Of a DNA stretch of 60,420 bases, positions 51,656-60,325 are shown piece by piece. Position 1 is the stretch's first letter; each line of letters opens with the position of its first letter. The stretch comes from Sporolactobacillus spathodeae (GTDB lineage: Bacteria > Bacillota > Bacilli > Bacillales > Sporolactobacillaceae), in contig NZ_JAFBEV010000018.1 of the NCBI RefSeq assembly GCF_016908935.1, forward strand, positions 1-60,420, given 5' to 3'. Both the position numbers and the translations under genes were made by a program. Under the pieces are notes generated by a model. The model ran no database searches. It was given only the letters and a program-made list of their open reading frames with translations, and was not told where the DNA came from.

Positions 51656-52054
51656 TTGAAGGCGTATCAGGTTGACAATTTGACATTTCAGATTGATTTC
51701 AGTCAACCTCTCTATGAACAAGTACTGATGCAAATGCGCAGTTTAATTGCTAAAGGAGCGATTGGCTTGGGTGAGAAGATTCCATCGGTCAGAGATATGG
51801 CTCATGATTTGAAAATTAACCCAAACACCGTAATGCATGCTTATCAGGAGTTGGAACGTGACGGTCTGATAGAGAAACGACGTGGGCAAGGCACATTCGT
51901 GACACAATCAGGCAGCCGCATACAGCAATTTCGCAATCATTTTGCGGCGGACTATACCCAAAACTATCTCGACAAAATGCATGCGCTCGGCTTCAACTTA
52001 CGTGAAATAAACGACTATATTAAGACACAACAAAGCGGGGGGCTGTCGCAATGA
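51656..52054 (+). CDS. GntR-family regulator, YtrA subfamily
   Basis: A 132-aa protein: GntR winged helix (about 15-85; IPSVRDMAHDLKINPNTVMHAYQELE, wing RGQGTFV) and a short C-terminal helix pair. The start is TTG 51656 with TTGGAGGG 6 bp upstream. It overlaps the downstream ATPase gene by ATGA. Autorepression from 51595-51619 is inferred from position and by analogy with YtrA. Confidence 0.9.
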   Translation: MKAYQVDNLTFQIDFSQPLYEQVLMQMRSLIAKGAIGLGEKIPSVRDMAHDLKINPNTVMHAYQELERDGLIEKRRGQGTFVTQSGSRIQQFRNHFAADYTQNYLDKMHALGFNLREINDYIKTQQSGGLSQ

Positions 52055-52761
52055 GCGAACCTGTTATTGAGGCGAAGGTCTTAAGCAAGCGCTATGGCCA
52101 AAAACAAGCGATCGATCAATTAACGCTTCAGGTAGAAAGGGGGTCTGTAACTGCTCTGCTCGGTGCAAATGGAGCAGGTAAATCAACATTCTTCCGGATG
52201 GTGACAGGGCTTGTCTCCCCCGACAGTGGTGAGTTAACCGTTCTTGGCCGCGCACCTGGCTGGCAGACGAATCGTCAGATCGCCTATCTGCCGGATCGCG
52301 CGCGCTGGTATAAACAGTACACGACCGAAGGCACGTTGCGCTTTGGCGAACAATTTCTCCCTGGCTTTGATAGCGGCCTGGCAAAAAAAATGGCGGAGCA
52401 AATGCATCTGCCTTTCGAAATGCCGGTCCAGGGCATGTCAAAAGGCCAGGAGGCACGCCTGATGCTTATTCTCTGTGTTTGCCGCGACGTTCCTTTGATT
52501 ATTCTCGACGAACCGTTTTCCGGAATTGACGGAGCCTCGCGCGCCGCGATTATGGATGGTCTGATTGATGCGATCAGTGAACGCCAGCAGACATTGCTGC
52601 TGAGCACACATGAGATTACCGAAGCGGAAGGCTTATTTGATAATGTACTTTTTCTCAGCAAGGGGCATCTTCGTTTTTCCGGATCTGCTGAAGCGCTGCG
52701 TGCCGAATTCGGTTCAATTGACCGCCTCGCACGCCAGTTAAGTGAGGAGGAACAGCTATGA
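52051..52761 (+). CDS. ABC transporter ATP-binding protein (YtrB-like)
   Basis: A 236-aa ATPase with Walker A GANGAGKSTF, signature GMSKGQEARLML, Walker B LIILDEPFSGID and His in STHEITEAE. Overlaps the regulator (4 bp) and permease (4 bp) genes. Together these form a compact three-gene exporter unit. Confidence 0.92.
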   Translation: MSEPVIEAKVLSKRYGQKQAIDQLTLQVERGSVTALLGANGAGKSTFFRMVTGLVSPDSGELTVLGRAPGWQTNRQIAYLPDRARWYKQYTTEGTLRFGEQFLPGFDSGLAKKMAEQMHLPFEMPVQGMSKGQEARLMLILCVCRDVPLIILDEPFSGIDGASRAAIMDGLIDAISERQQTLLLSTHEITEAEGLFDNVLFLSKGHLRFSGSAEALRAEFGSIDRLARQLSEEEQL

Positions 52762-53501
52762 TTTCAGATAATGGGAAAAAATTGTTTTTTCTTCCGCTTA
52801 TTTGTCATGAATTCAATCGCAAGCGCTGGACACGCGGAACCGGTCACCGTTCCATTTGGCGGCCAACTAATTTAATTTTCTATGGCCTAATCGCAATAAT
52901 TGTTCTCTTCCTTCTCAACAATAAAACCCATTTCCATGATCTAGGACTCATTTGGAATGTCTGCTGGGGGCTTCCTTGGATCGCTTTCGGTATTTCTATT
53001 GGTGCTATCAGGCATGAATTGCGTCAGGATACGGTTGGCTGGTGGCTCGCACTACCGTACGCACGACTAACCTTGATTAGCTCAAAATTCTGGGCGATGA
53101 TGCTTCGCAGCGTTCAGATTATCAGCGTCATTTTTCTTGCGATTATCGCCTACGTTGCGATGGCGTTACTATTGAGCCAGAGTGGCAGTCTTTCGGCCTT
53201 CCTTCACTTTTTGCAACGCGGTATTGAACCCGTTCTGCTTGATCTTCTTGTCCTGCCGCTGATGGTCAGTTCTGGGCTTACGCTTGGCACCATTTTTCTG
53301 ACACGTTGGCGCCATGCATTGAACAAATTCTGGGTTCTCTGGGGCCTTTTCTGGTTCTTTTTTTCCTCATTTGGCGGATATACATTTTTCTTGACTAATG
53401 GGCAGACGTTTTTCTTTCTCATTTCTTGCAGCCTGATTATCGCCCTTTTGCTGCTGATCTTCTCGGCATGGCTGCTGGAGCATAAAGCAGATATTCAATG
53501 A
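52758..53501 (+). CDS. ABC transporter membrane protein
   Basis: A 247-aa protein with six hydrophobic segments. The short soluble motif GAIRHELRQDTVGWWLALPYARLTLISSKF (about 76-105) corresponds to the coupling region of permeases in YtrA operons. Partner of the ATPase at 52051. Substrate unknown. Confidence 0.82.
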   Translation: MISDNGKKLFFLPLICHEFNRKRWTRGTGHRSIWRPTNLIFYGLIAIIVLFLLNNKTHFHDLGLIWNVCWGLPWIAFGISIGAIRHELRQDTVGWWLALPYARLTLISSKFWAMMLRSVQIISVIFLAIIAYVAMALLLSQSGSLSAFLHFLQRGIEPVLLDLLVLPLMVSSGLTLGTIFLTRWRHALNKFWVLWGLFWFFFSSFGGYTFFLTNGQTFFFLISCSLIIALLLLIFSAWLLEHKADIQ

Positions 53502-53565
53502 AAGTGCATGATTGCTGCGGCGTCAAAAGACAGCTGTTATCTGATGAACAAATGGGGGAATTGTC

Positions 53566-54492
53566 ATGAAAACCATTCTTGATGTCGATGATCTGACTAA
53601 GACATTTGGCACAAACACGGTACTTGATCATATCAGCTTTTCCATTTCGCGTGGGTCATGCTACGGCCTTCTTGGCCCGAACGGCGCTGGAAAGTCAACG
53701 ACGATGAAGCTTTTGACAGGCATTCTTGAGACACCGACCGGCAGCATTAAAATACTCGGCCATGACGTCGCCACAGCGCGGGACATGGTTCAGAAAGTGG
53801 TTGGTTATGTGCCGCAAGAGATCACGCTTTATGAAAAATTAAGTGCGGAAGACAATTTAATCTTTTTCGGTGGCCTCTACGGACTTAAAGGAAAACAGCT
53901 TAAAGAACGAATCCGCACCGTTCTCACTGATACCGGACTCCTCGACCGGGCGAATGATTTGGTTAAGACATTTTCAGGCGGCATGAAGCGGCGGATCAAT
54001 ATTGCCAGTGCTTTGCTACACGAGCCGCAAATTCTGATTCTGGATGAACCAACAGTCGGTATTGACCCGCAATCACGGAACCACATTTTCGGGATGATTC
54101 GGCGTTTACGTGATGCCGGTGTGACGATCATATACTCTACGCACTATATGGAAGAAGTCGAGGCACTTTGTGATGAACTGGCTATTCTTGATCACGGAAA
54201 AATGATCGCCCAAGGATCGCTCAGCGATATTCTTGACCGTTTTTCGCAAAAAGCAGTCTATATTGAGAACCAGAATGCGCTGGGTGCAGAAGCTTATCCG
54301 GCAATTAAGAAAATCACACCGCACCACCAAGGGTTGATTCTCGAATGTGATCAACCGCTTAGCCTCATGCGTCAACTGTTGGACGATGCGGCTGCAGGGA
54401 AAATCGGTCCCCTACATGCCATTGAATTAATGAAACCTTCTCTTGAGGACGTGTTCCTATCGTTAACCGGTACGCGTCTTCGCGATGAATAA
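53566..54492 (+). CDS. ABC transporter ATP-binding protein, drug-export type
   Basis: A 308-aa ATPase: Walker A GPNGAGKSTT, Q-loop YVPQEITLY, canonical signature TFSGGMKRRI, Walker B ILILDEPTVGIDP, and His in STHYMEEVE. The C-terminal part (about 220-308) is the extension of the DrrA/LnrL-like subfamily. It starts 64 bp after the previous gene with GGGGGAA as RBS and forms a second exporter with the next gene, probably in the same operon. Confidence 0.92.
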   Translation: MKTILDVDDLTKTFGTNTVLDHISFSISRGSCYGLLGPNGAGKSTTMKLLTGILETPTGSIKILGHDVATARDMVQKVVGYVPQEITLYEKLSAEDNLIFFGGLYGLKGKQLKERIRTVLTDTGLLDRANDLVKTFSGGMKRRINIASALLHEPQILILDEPTVGIDPQSRNHIFGMIRRLRDAGVTIIYSTHYMEEVEALCDELAILDHGKMIAQGSLSDILDRFSQKAVYIENQNALGAEAYPAIKKITPHHQGLILECDQPLSLMRQLLDDAAAGKIGPLHAIELMKPSLEDVFLSLTGTRLRDE

Positions 54493-54511
54493 TAAAAGAG
54501 GTGAATCCGTG

Positions 54512-55654
54512 ATGATCGCAATGGTAATTAAAGAACTCAAATTGATGGCACGGGAAAAAGGGAACTTTTTCTTTCTTATTCTAATGCCACTGATCTTCAT
54601 CGTCGTCTTCGGATCGATTTTCAATCAAGCCAATTCACAGACACTGACGGTTTCCGTTCACGATCTCGATCAAACCGCGGCATCCAAGGCGCTAATTAAG
54701 CAAATTGATACGATTAAGGGATTCAAAGTAACACAGGAAAATCACACAAGCGTAGCCAATCAAGTCAAGCAGATTAAAGCGGGTAAACTGTCTTCCCTCG
54801 TTGTGATCGACCGAGGTTTCAGCGCAGGTCTTCGAAATGGCAAAGCCAATCTGCATTTTTATTCGGATGCTGCCGAGTCCAGTGAAACGGCGCCAATTCA
54901 AGCCGTGCTGAAAAATATTGTCACTGGCTATCAGCAGCAAAAGCTTGCTCATGTGCTCCAAGCACATGGCGAAACCGAGGCGCAGATCAAACAGACCTTG
55001 ATGGCACCGATTCAAATCCAGTCCGTTACGGAGAACAGTAAACACGTCGACTTCATGTCACAAATTGTCCCGGGCTATACCGTTATGTTTGTCTTTTTCA
55101 TTATGAATTCGATGGTCCGTCGTTTCTTTCAGGAAAAAGATTCAGGCATGATTGCTCGGCTGCAGAGCACGCCGCTTTCACCGATTAGCTATCTCATCGG
55201 CATGTGGGTACCGGCCTTTCTCTCCGTCATTATCCAATGCACGGTCCTCTTGGCTACCGGCTATTTCTTTTATCACTTGCATCTGGGCAATCCGCTAGCC
55301 GTGACGCTGATTGTCCTTTGTCTGGCACTTTGCGGCACAGGGCTCGGCCTTTGCCTTGCGCTCGTTGTCCGCAGTGAGAACCAAGGGCTCGGCATCACAC
55401 AATTACTGACCCTTGGCGGTGCTATTGTCGCCGGACTCTGGTTTCCAAGTGACATACTCCCGTCATTCGCTCAGAAAATTGGTTATTTCACACCTCAGTA
55501 TTGGGCAATGAGTAGCCTTCAGGACGTGATGATCCGTGGCTATGGCCTGTCCGAAATCTGGTTGAATCTGCTCGTGCTTCTTCTTATTGGTCTTGCAGGA
55601 CTCGCTGTTGCCCTGATTCGTTTCAAACCGTTTCTACGGGCGGCGGCCCACTGA
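54512..55654 (+). CDS. ABC-2 permease, drug-export type
   Basis: A 380-aa protein. One N-terminal helix (about 20-40) is followed by a large extracellular domain (about 45-175), then five helices with FFQEKDSGMIARLQSTPLSPISYLIG as the coupling loop and a C-terminal FTPQYWAMSSLQDVMIRG segment, as in LnrM/DrrB-type permeases for antibiotics. ATG 54512 has GAGGTG 8 bp upstream; an ATG at 54485 overlaps the ATPase gene by 8 bp and is an alternative. Confidence 0.88.
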   Translation: MIAMVIKELKLMAREKGNFFFLILMPLIFIVVFGSIFNQANSQTLTVSVHDLDQTAASKALIKQIDTIKGFKVTQENHTSVANQVKQIKAGKLSSLVVIDRGFSAGLRNGKANLHFYSDAAESSETAPIQAVLKNIVTGYQQQKLAHVLQAHGETEAQIKQTLMAPIQIQSVTENSKHVDFMSQIVPGYTVMFVFFIMNSMVRRFFQEKDSGMIARLQSTPLSPISYLIGMWVPAFLSVIIQCTVLLATGYFFYHLHLGNPLAVTLIVLCLALCGTGLGLCLALVVRSENQGLGITQLLTLGGAIVAGLWFPSDILPSFAQKIGYFTPQYWAMSSLQDVMIRGYGLSEIWLNLLVLLLIGLAGLAVALIRFKPFLRAAAH

Positions 55655-55670
55655 TTCGTTGAATAGAAAA

Positions 55671-55704
55671 AATGATCTGGCAGATGCCAGATCTCTTTTT
55701 TTTT
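55671..55704. terminator. Bidirectional terminator
   Basis: GATCTGG / CCAGATC with a small loop, A-run left and T-run right, between the ABC permease gene (+) and ung (-). Confidence 0.85.
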
Positions 55705-55714
55705 GCTGTCAGAC

Positions 55715-56410
55715 TCAGATTGAAACGCTCGGTTCTTCCAGCGATATGGCCCAATTAATCGGTTCCTCGCCGGCAGATTTGAGAAAGTGATTGGCTCTGG
55801 AAAACGGATGGCTGCCGAAAAAACCGTAACGCGCCGAAAAAGGACTTGGATGCGACGATTTAATAATAAAATGATGCGCATTCGTAATTAATTCTTCCTT
55901 AGCCTGCGCGTGCCTTCCCCAGAGTATAAAAACAATTGGTTGTTCGCGTGCGTTCAGGTCGCGGATCACTGTATCGGTAAATTGTTCCCAGCCCATCCCT
56001 TTATGTGAATTGGCGGCCCCGCGCCGTACGGACAGAACAGTGTTCAGCATCAGCACGCCTTGGCGCGCCCATTCGATCAGGCAGCCATGACGCGGAATCG
56101 GACAGCCTAAATCGTCGTTTAGTTCTTTGAAAATATTCTGCAGGGATGGCGGTTGGCGCACACCTGGCCGCACTGAAAAGCTCAGCCCGTGCGCCTGACC
56201 CGGTTCGTGATAGGGATCCTGCCCCAGAATTACCACCTTCACCTGGTGATAGGGCGTATAGTTAAGTGCATTAAACAAATCATACATATCCGGATAAATC
56301 GTTTGATTGCTGTACTCTTCTTTTAAAAAGGAACGCAGCTTCTGATAATAGTCTTTTTGAAATTCTGGTTCTAGAAGCGATTCCCAGTCATTAGTCAAAA
56401 TGTGTTTCAA
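55715..56410 (-). CDS. ung: Uracil-DNA glycosylase
   Basis: A 231-aa family 1 [25 protein letters not shown] with catalytic Asp65, [32 protein letters not shown] and [18 protein letters not shown], the DNA-intercalation loop with the catalytic His. It removes uracil from DNA. The start is TTG 56410 with GGAGG 12 bp upstream. It follows the rap-phr pair by 81 bp and may be in the same transcript. Confidence 0.95.
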   Translation of the reverse strand: MKHILTNDWESLLEPEFQKDYYQKLRSFLKEEYSNQTIYPDMYDLFNALNYTPYHQVKVVILGQDPYHEPGQAHGLSFSVRPGVRQPPSLQNIFKELNDDLGCPIPRHGCLIEWARQGVLMLNTVLSVRRGAANSHKGMGWEQFTDTVIRDLNAREQPIVFILWGRHAQAKEELITNAHHFIIKSSHPSPFSARYGFFGSHPFSRANHFLKSAGEEPINWAISLEEPSVSI

Positions 56411-56491
56411 ATTACTTGCGCGCCTCCGTATGTTACATCTTGTCTCTCATTCTATCATTTTTATCGAGATTCTTCAGATTCAATGGCCCAA

Positions 56492-56635
56492 TCAACGGGG
56501 CGGGTGTATTATCGAAAATCCGGTAATCGGTGCATCCGCAGTCTGTTTTTCCCCGTCAAACGTAGCAGTTACAGCAGCAATACCAAGCACAGTGAGCATA
56601 AATCCAATGACAAGTCGCCTTTTCATTTGGTTCAA
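56492..56635 (-). CDS. Phr-like exported pheromone precursor
   Basis: A 47-residue frame starting at TTG 56635, 5 bp after the rap stop codon. The RBS AAGGAGTG is formed by the last rap codons, 8 bp before TTG. The product has a basic start (MNQMKRRL), a hydrophobic core (about 8-24), signal-peptidase-like sites after AVTA (24) and ADA (35), and a short C-terminus ending GFSIIHPPR. This is the design of Phr/NprX pre-peptides, whose C-terminal 5-7 residues are re-imported to inhibit the Rap protein. The mature sequence does not resemble known Phr pentapeptides, so its exact borders are open. Confidence 0.78.
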   Translation of the reverse strand: MNQMKRRLVIGFMLTVLGIAAVTATFDGEKQTADAPITGFSIIHPPR

Positions 56636-56640
56636 TGTTT

Positions 56641-57741
56641 TCACTCCTTGAGCATCTTTTTTGAAGCCGTTTGACTCAGTTCAAAATAGTAGATAGACTC
56701 TTGGTATTCCCCGCGTTTGGCAAGCGATCGGGCAACGATTAGCGCATACTCTTGCACCCAAGAAAATAAATTTAAATCCATGAGTGTTTGAAAGGCTGCT
56801 CTAATGACTTGATGATCCCCTTTTGCTGGAAACAACTCATGAATAATTGATAGCTTGGCAAGATATTCCTTATCCTTCCAGACCTCCGCGGATTGACGTG
56901 CTGCGCGATAGTGAAGCTCTGCCTGTTCTTCTTTGCCTTGCATGATCAAAGATTCGACAAAGCTGCAGAGTGCCTTTGGCAAATGATGCGAATTGTGCTT
57001 TCGAAAGGCTGCAGCTGTCTGTTCAAAATAATGTTCCGCCTCCTGATAGTGCTTTTGATTCATTGAGGCTATGCCAAGATTAAACCGGGCGATTGCAAGC
57101 AGAAATTCATCCTGATAGTGAGATGCTAATTCATAAGCTTCTTCATAAACTTGCAACGCTTCATCGACATGCAATCGAAGTAGAAAATTACTGCCAATCA
57201 AGCTTTTGCACAGAAATCTGTAGCGGTAGTAATCCGGATTTTTGCCGAAGACTTCAAGAGCTGCCCGCGAATAACGAATCGAAATTAACGGGTAATTCAA
57301 CGTATAGTAGACTTCGGCTAAATGATAGTAGCAATGAGCTGCCTCAATTTTGTCATTCAAGCGAACCACTTGGTCTTCAGCGTATTTATAATGGGCGAGC
57401 GCTTCTGAAAATTGCTTTTGCTTAAAGGCATACATTCCCTTAAATAGCCAGAAATAATAATCAAGCATTCCAGTCAGATCCGAGTAGTTCTCCCCAACAT
57501 GCGTAATTGCCGCGCGCATCTCGTCTTCATTCAAAGGTTGTTCCTGATTCAACTGCATGCGAAAATCAAGAAGCGAATAGTAGAGAAGCACATCCTGATT
57601 TTTTTCCATATTTTCAAGAAGCTGATTCACTTCTTTTTTTAATCGATGCGATTCTTTCAGATTATAGTTCTGAATTGCAAGGTACCACGCGTTGAGCTTG
57701 TCCGCGACATCAACCGATGAATGTTTTGCGCTTCTGGCCAA
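56641..57741 (-). CDS. Rap-family TPR protein (response regulator phosphatase type)
   Basis: A 366-aa protein. The N-terminal three-helix region (about 8-65: NAWYLAIQNYNLKESHRLKKEV, then MEKNQDVLLYYSLLDFRM) followed by about seven tetratricopeptide repeats (about 95-360) is the Rap architecture. Gln49 in N-Q-D-V-L-L-Y-Y matches the Gln needed for Spo0F dephosphorylation in RapH, while the preceding residue is Asn48 instead of the usual Asp. It may act on Spo0F or on a regulator such as ComA. Start TTG 57741 with GAGGGAAG. Paired with the phr-like gene. Confidence 0.9.
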   Translation of the reverse strand: MARSAKHSSVDVADKLNAWYLAIQNYNLKESHRLKKEVNQLLENMEKNQDVLLYYSLLDFRMQLNQEQPLNEDEMRAAITHVGENYSDLTGMLDYYFWLFKGMYAFKQKQFSEALAHYKYAEDQVVRLNDKIEAAHCYYHLAEVYYTLNYPLISIRYSRAALEVFGKNPDYYRYRFLCKSLIGSNFLLRLHVDEALQVYEEAYELASHYQDEFLLAIARFNLGIASMNQKHYQEAEHYFEQTAAAFRKHNSHHLPKALCSFVESLIMQGKEEQAELHYRAARQSAEVWKDKEYLAKLSIIHELFPAKGDHQVIRAAFQTLMDLNLFSWVQEYALIVARSLAKRGEYQESIYYFELSQTASKKMLKE

Positions 57742-57887
57742 TTGACTTCCCTCACCCTAACTAAATGTGGCGTATTTCTGCAAACGATGATTCTCTTCCC
57801 TTAATCGTACTGAAACAACCCAACATTTTCAAATTTAAGCTGCACGATAGCCAATGAATCATCGCCAAATTACGAAATTTTTGTGTC

Positions 57888-57918
57888 TCTGATAATTCTC
57901 GCGCCTTCGCTGCATTTA
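57888..57918 (+). repeat. R element fragment R23 (tail only)
   Basis: TTCTCGCGCCTTCGCTGCAT matches the last part of the R core. The rest of the gap 57742-58055 holds only a TATAAT box (57964-57969) with a weak -35, 17 bp upstream, for pbpC. Confidence 0.6.
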
Positions 57919-58055
57919 GCTTTTCTTATACTTAATTTTTCTGAAATCTTAGACATTCTAACGTATAATAAGAGAAGTAAAGTGAATCCGCTCATTTCGC
58001 GGAATCGACGGCTCATTTTCCTTCTCGCCGCTAAAATTTTATCTGGAGGTGCACC

Positions 58056-60068
58056 GTGTCTCAAAAAAAACAATTGATTATCCCTTGCCTGATCTTCATC
58101 GCTCTTCTCTTACTCGCTGGATGTGGGGCGCAGCAATCGGCAAGCGATCGCTTTCAAGGCTATACCAAAGCCTGGCAAAAAAAAGATTTCGGCGGGATGT
58201 ACGCGCTCCTGTCAAAATCCGCAAAAAAAGCAATTAGCAAACACGATTTTGTTGCTCGTTATACGAAAATTTACAGTGGTATCGAGGCAGGTTCCCTCCA
58301 TACTTCGGTTAAGCCAGACAAGAACAAGAAGACAATCGTCCATTTCAAGGGCGTACTCGAAACAGCAGCAGGGCCCGTCCGATTCTCAGAATCCGTCCCA
58401 ATGATTCAAGAAAAGCACGGGAAAGAAACCAATTGGTATCTCAAATGGAATCCCTCTCTGATTCTGCCTGGGATGCAAACAGGCGATACCGTTTCTGTTG
58501 CGACGCAACCCGCCAACCGTGGTGAAATTTTCGATCGTAATGGCAAGCCGCTCGCGATGAATGGTAACGCGGCCCGCATCGATCTTGTGCCAGGTAAGCT
58601 GGGGACCGGAGCGGCGCGGGACAAAACGCTCAAACAGGTTGCGCAGCTACTCGGCACCACAACCGATTCAATCAATCAAGCATTAAATCAAGGATGGGTA
58701 CAGGCAGACAGCCTCGTTCCGATTAAAGTGATTTCTGCTTCAGACACAAGTTTAATTAAAAAGGTAACCAATTTGCCCGGCGTTTATCGGACAACCATCG
58801 CGACTCGCGTTTACCCGGATGGCAAAGCGAGCGGTCACCTCACAGGCTACGTTGGACAAGTCACTGCTGATATTCTGAAGGCCCATCCGAATGCAGGCTA
58901 CACTGCCAATTCGATGATTGGACGAACCGGTCTGGAACAGATTTATGAAAACAAATTGCGTGCTCGCGACGGTGCCGTCATTCGCATTTTGAATAAGGAT
59001 GGAAACGAGAAGAAAATTGTTGCCCAAAAAGCACCGAAAAACGGAACGGATATTCACTTAACCATTGATCAAAAAGTTCAGGACACGCTCTATGCGCAAA
59101 TGAAAAATGATGCAGGAACAGCGGTCGCTCTTAACCCGAAAACCGGTGATGTACTTGGTTTGGTCAGCGCTCCGTCTTATGATCCCAATGCATTCGTACT
59201 TGGCCTGTCCGCCGCTGATTATCAGAAATTAAGTGAAAATAAAATGAAACCACTGATGAATCGTTTTACTCAGGCATCCACACCCGGATCTGTTTTCAAG
59301 GCACTCACTGCAGCGATCGCACTGGATCAAAAGGCCATTGACCCCAATCAAGCGATCGCGATTAAGGGCAAACGCTGGCAGAAGGATGCGTCTTGGGGCA
59401 ATTATTATGTCACACGGCTCGACAGCGCATCGAAAGTGAATCTCGCATCCGCCTTGTACCGTTCTGATAATATTTACTTTGCGCAGACTGCGCTGAAAAT
59501 CGGTGCAGCCGCCTTCGCTAGCGATGCGCGTAAATACGGACTTGGCGAATCCATTCCTTTTCCTTATCCAATGCAGCGGTCGACGCTTTCCAATGATGGC
59601 AAACTCGGCAGTGATTTGCTACTCGCGAATTCTGGCTATGGTCAAGGCGAGGTCAGTGTCACACCACTTGAAATGTCGTTGATTTATTCTTCTTTTTCCA
59701 ATCAGGGCAACATGATTCAACCCCGCCTGCTGCTGACCGATGCAGCACCCAGCTATTGGAAGAAGCAAGCCATGAGCGCGGCAACCGCTCAATTGCTGAA
59801 TAAAGATTTAACACAGGTCATTTCAAATCCTGCCGGCACCGGACATGACGCTGCTATTACGGGTATACCGCTCGCTGGGAAAACGGGCACCCCAGAATTC
59901 AAAAAGAAGCAGGGCAAGTCTGGGCGCGAGAATGGCTGGTTCATCGCCTATAATACAAAGGATCCGAAACTGCTGGTGACCATACTGATAGAAAATACAC
60001 AGAAACACGGTGGCAGTCATTATGTGACACCGAAAGTAAAAAATGTCTTTGAGAACTTAATAAAATAA
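58056..60068 (+). CDS. pbpC: Class B penicillin-binding protein, PBP3/MecA-like lipoprotein
   Basis: A 670-aa D,D-transpeptidase: lipobox LLAGC with Cys23, an NTF2-like MecA N-terminal domain (about 28-140), a dimerisation domain (about 150-330; RGEIFDRNGKPLA), and a transpeptidase domain with Ser412-x-x-Lys415 (GSVFK), RSDN and KTG (AGKTGTPE). Length and order match Bacillus PbpC (PBP3). It cross-links peptidoglycan outside the membrane; relatives often have low beta-lactam affinity. GTG 58056, with TGGAGGTGC upstream, is the start. Confidence 0.93.
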   Translation: MSQKKQLIIPCLIFIALLLLAGCGAQQSASDRFQGYTKAWQKKDFGGMYALLSKSAKKAISKHDFVARYTKIYSGIEAGSLHTSVKPDKNKKTIVHFKGVLETAAGPVRFSESVPMIQEKHGKETNWYLKWNPSLILPGMQTGDTVSVATQPANRGEIFDRNGKPLAMNGNAARIDLVPGKLGTGAARDKTLKQVAQLLGTTTDSINQALNQGWVQADSLVPIKVISASDTSLIKKVTNLPGVYRTTIATRVYPDGKASGHLTGYVGQVTADILKAHPNAGYTANSMIGRTGLEQIYENKLRARDGAVIRILNKDGNEKKIVAQKAPKNGTDIHLTIDQKVQDTLYAQMKNDAGTAVALNPKTGDVLGLVSAPSYDPNAFVLGLSAADYQKLSENKMKPLMNRFTQASTPGSVFKALTAAIALDQKAIDPNQAIAIKGKRWQKDASWGNYYVTRLDSASKVNLASALYRSDNIYFAQTALKIGAAAFASDARKYGLGESIPFPYPMQRSTLSNDGKLGSDLLLANSGYGQGEVSVTPLEMSLIYSSFSNQGNMIQPRLLLTDAAPSYWKKQAMSAATAQLLNKDLTQVISNPAGTGHDAAITGIPLAGKTGTPEFKKKQGKSGRENGWFIAYNTKDPKLLVTILIENTQKHGGSHYVTPKVKNVFENLIK

Positions 60069-60147
60069 CGCAGTTGAGCTACACCCGTTTCCTATTTATA
60101 GCAATTGCGTTTCTGTATGCGGCAAAAGTCATGTACTTCATCATTCA

Positions 60148-60270
60148 GAAAAACCTGGCTTCAGCAAGTCCTTTTTTGCAACAATTGCGCTTCGATTGCT
60201 CGCTTGCCGCGGATGCCAGAGCACCTGCGCTACATTTTTTGTCAAAAATCAAATACACTTATCTTTTTTA
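60148..60270 (+). repeat. R element copy R24 (internal deletion)
   Basis: CCTGGCTTCAGCAAGTCC with T-run, GCGCTTCGATTGCTCGCTTG, then a jump to GATGCCAGAGCACCTGCGCT and tail CAAATACACTTATC, ending near the A-run of the terminator at 60272. Confidence 0.8.
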
Positions 60271-60271
60271 A

Positions 60272-60322
60272 AAAAACAGCCCTAGCTTTTTTGCCTGAAA
60301 CAAATAAGCTGGGGCTGTTTCG
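60272..60322 (-). terminator. Terminator reading leftward
   Basis: AACAGCCCTAGCTT / AAGCTGGGGCTGTT (one mismatch), seven A on the left (U-run on the - strand). It would end a - strand transcript entering from the right edge, now interrupted by the group II intron. Confidence 0.75.
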
Positions 60323-60325
60323 ATG

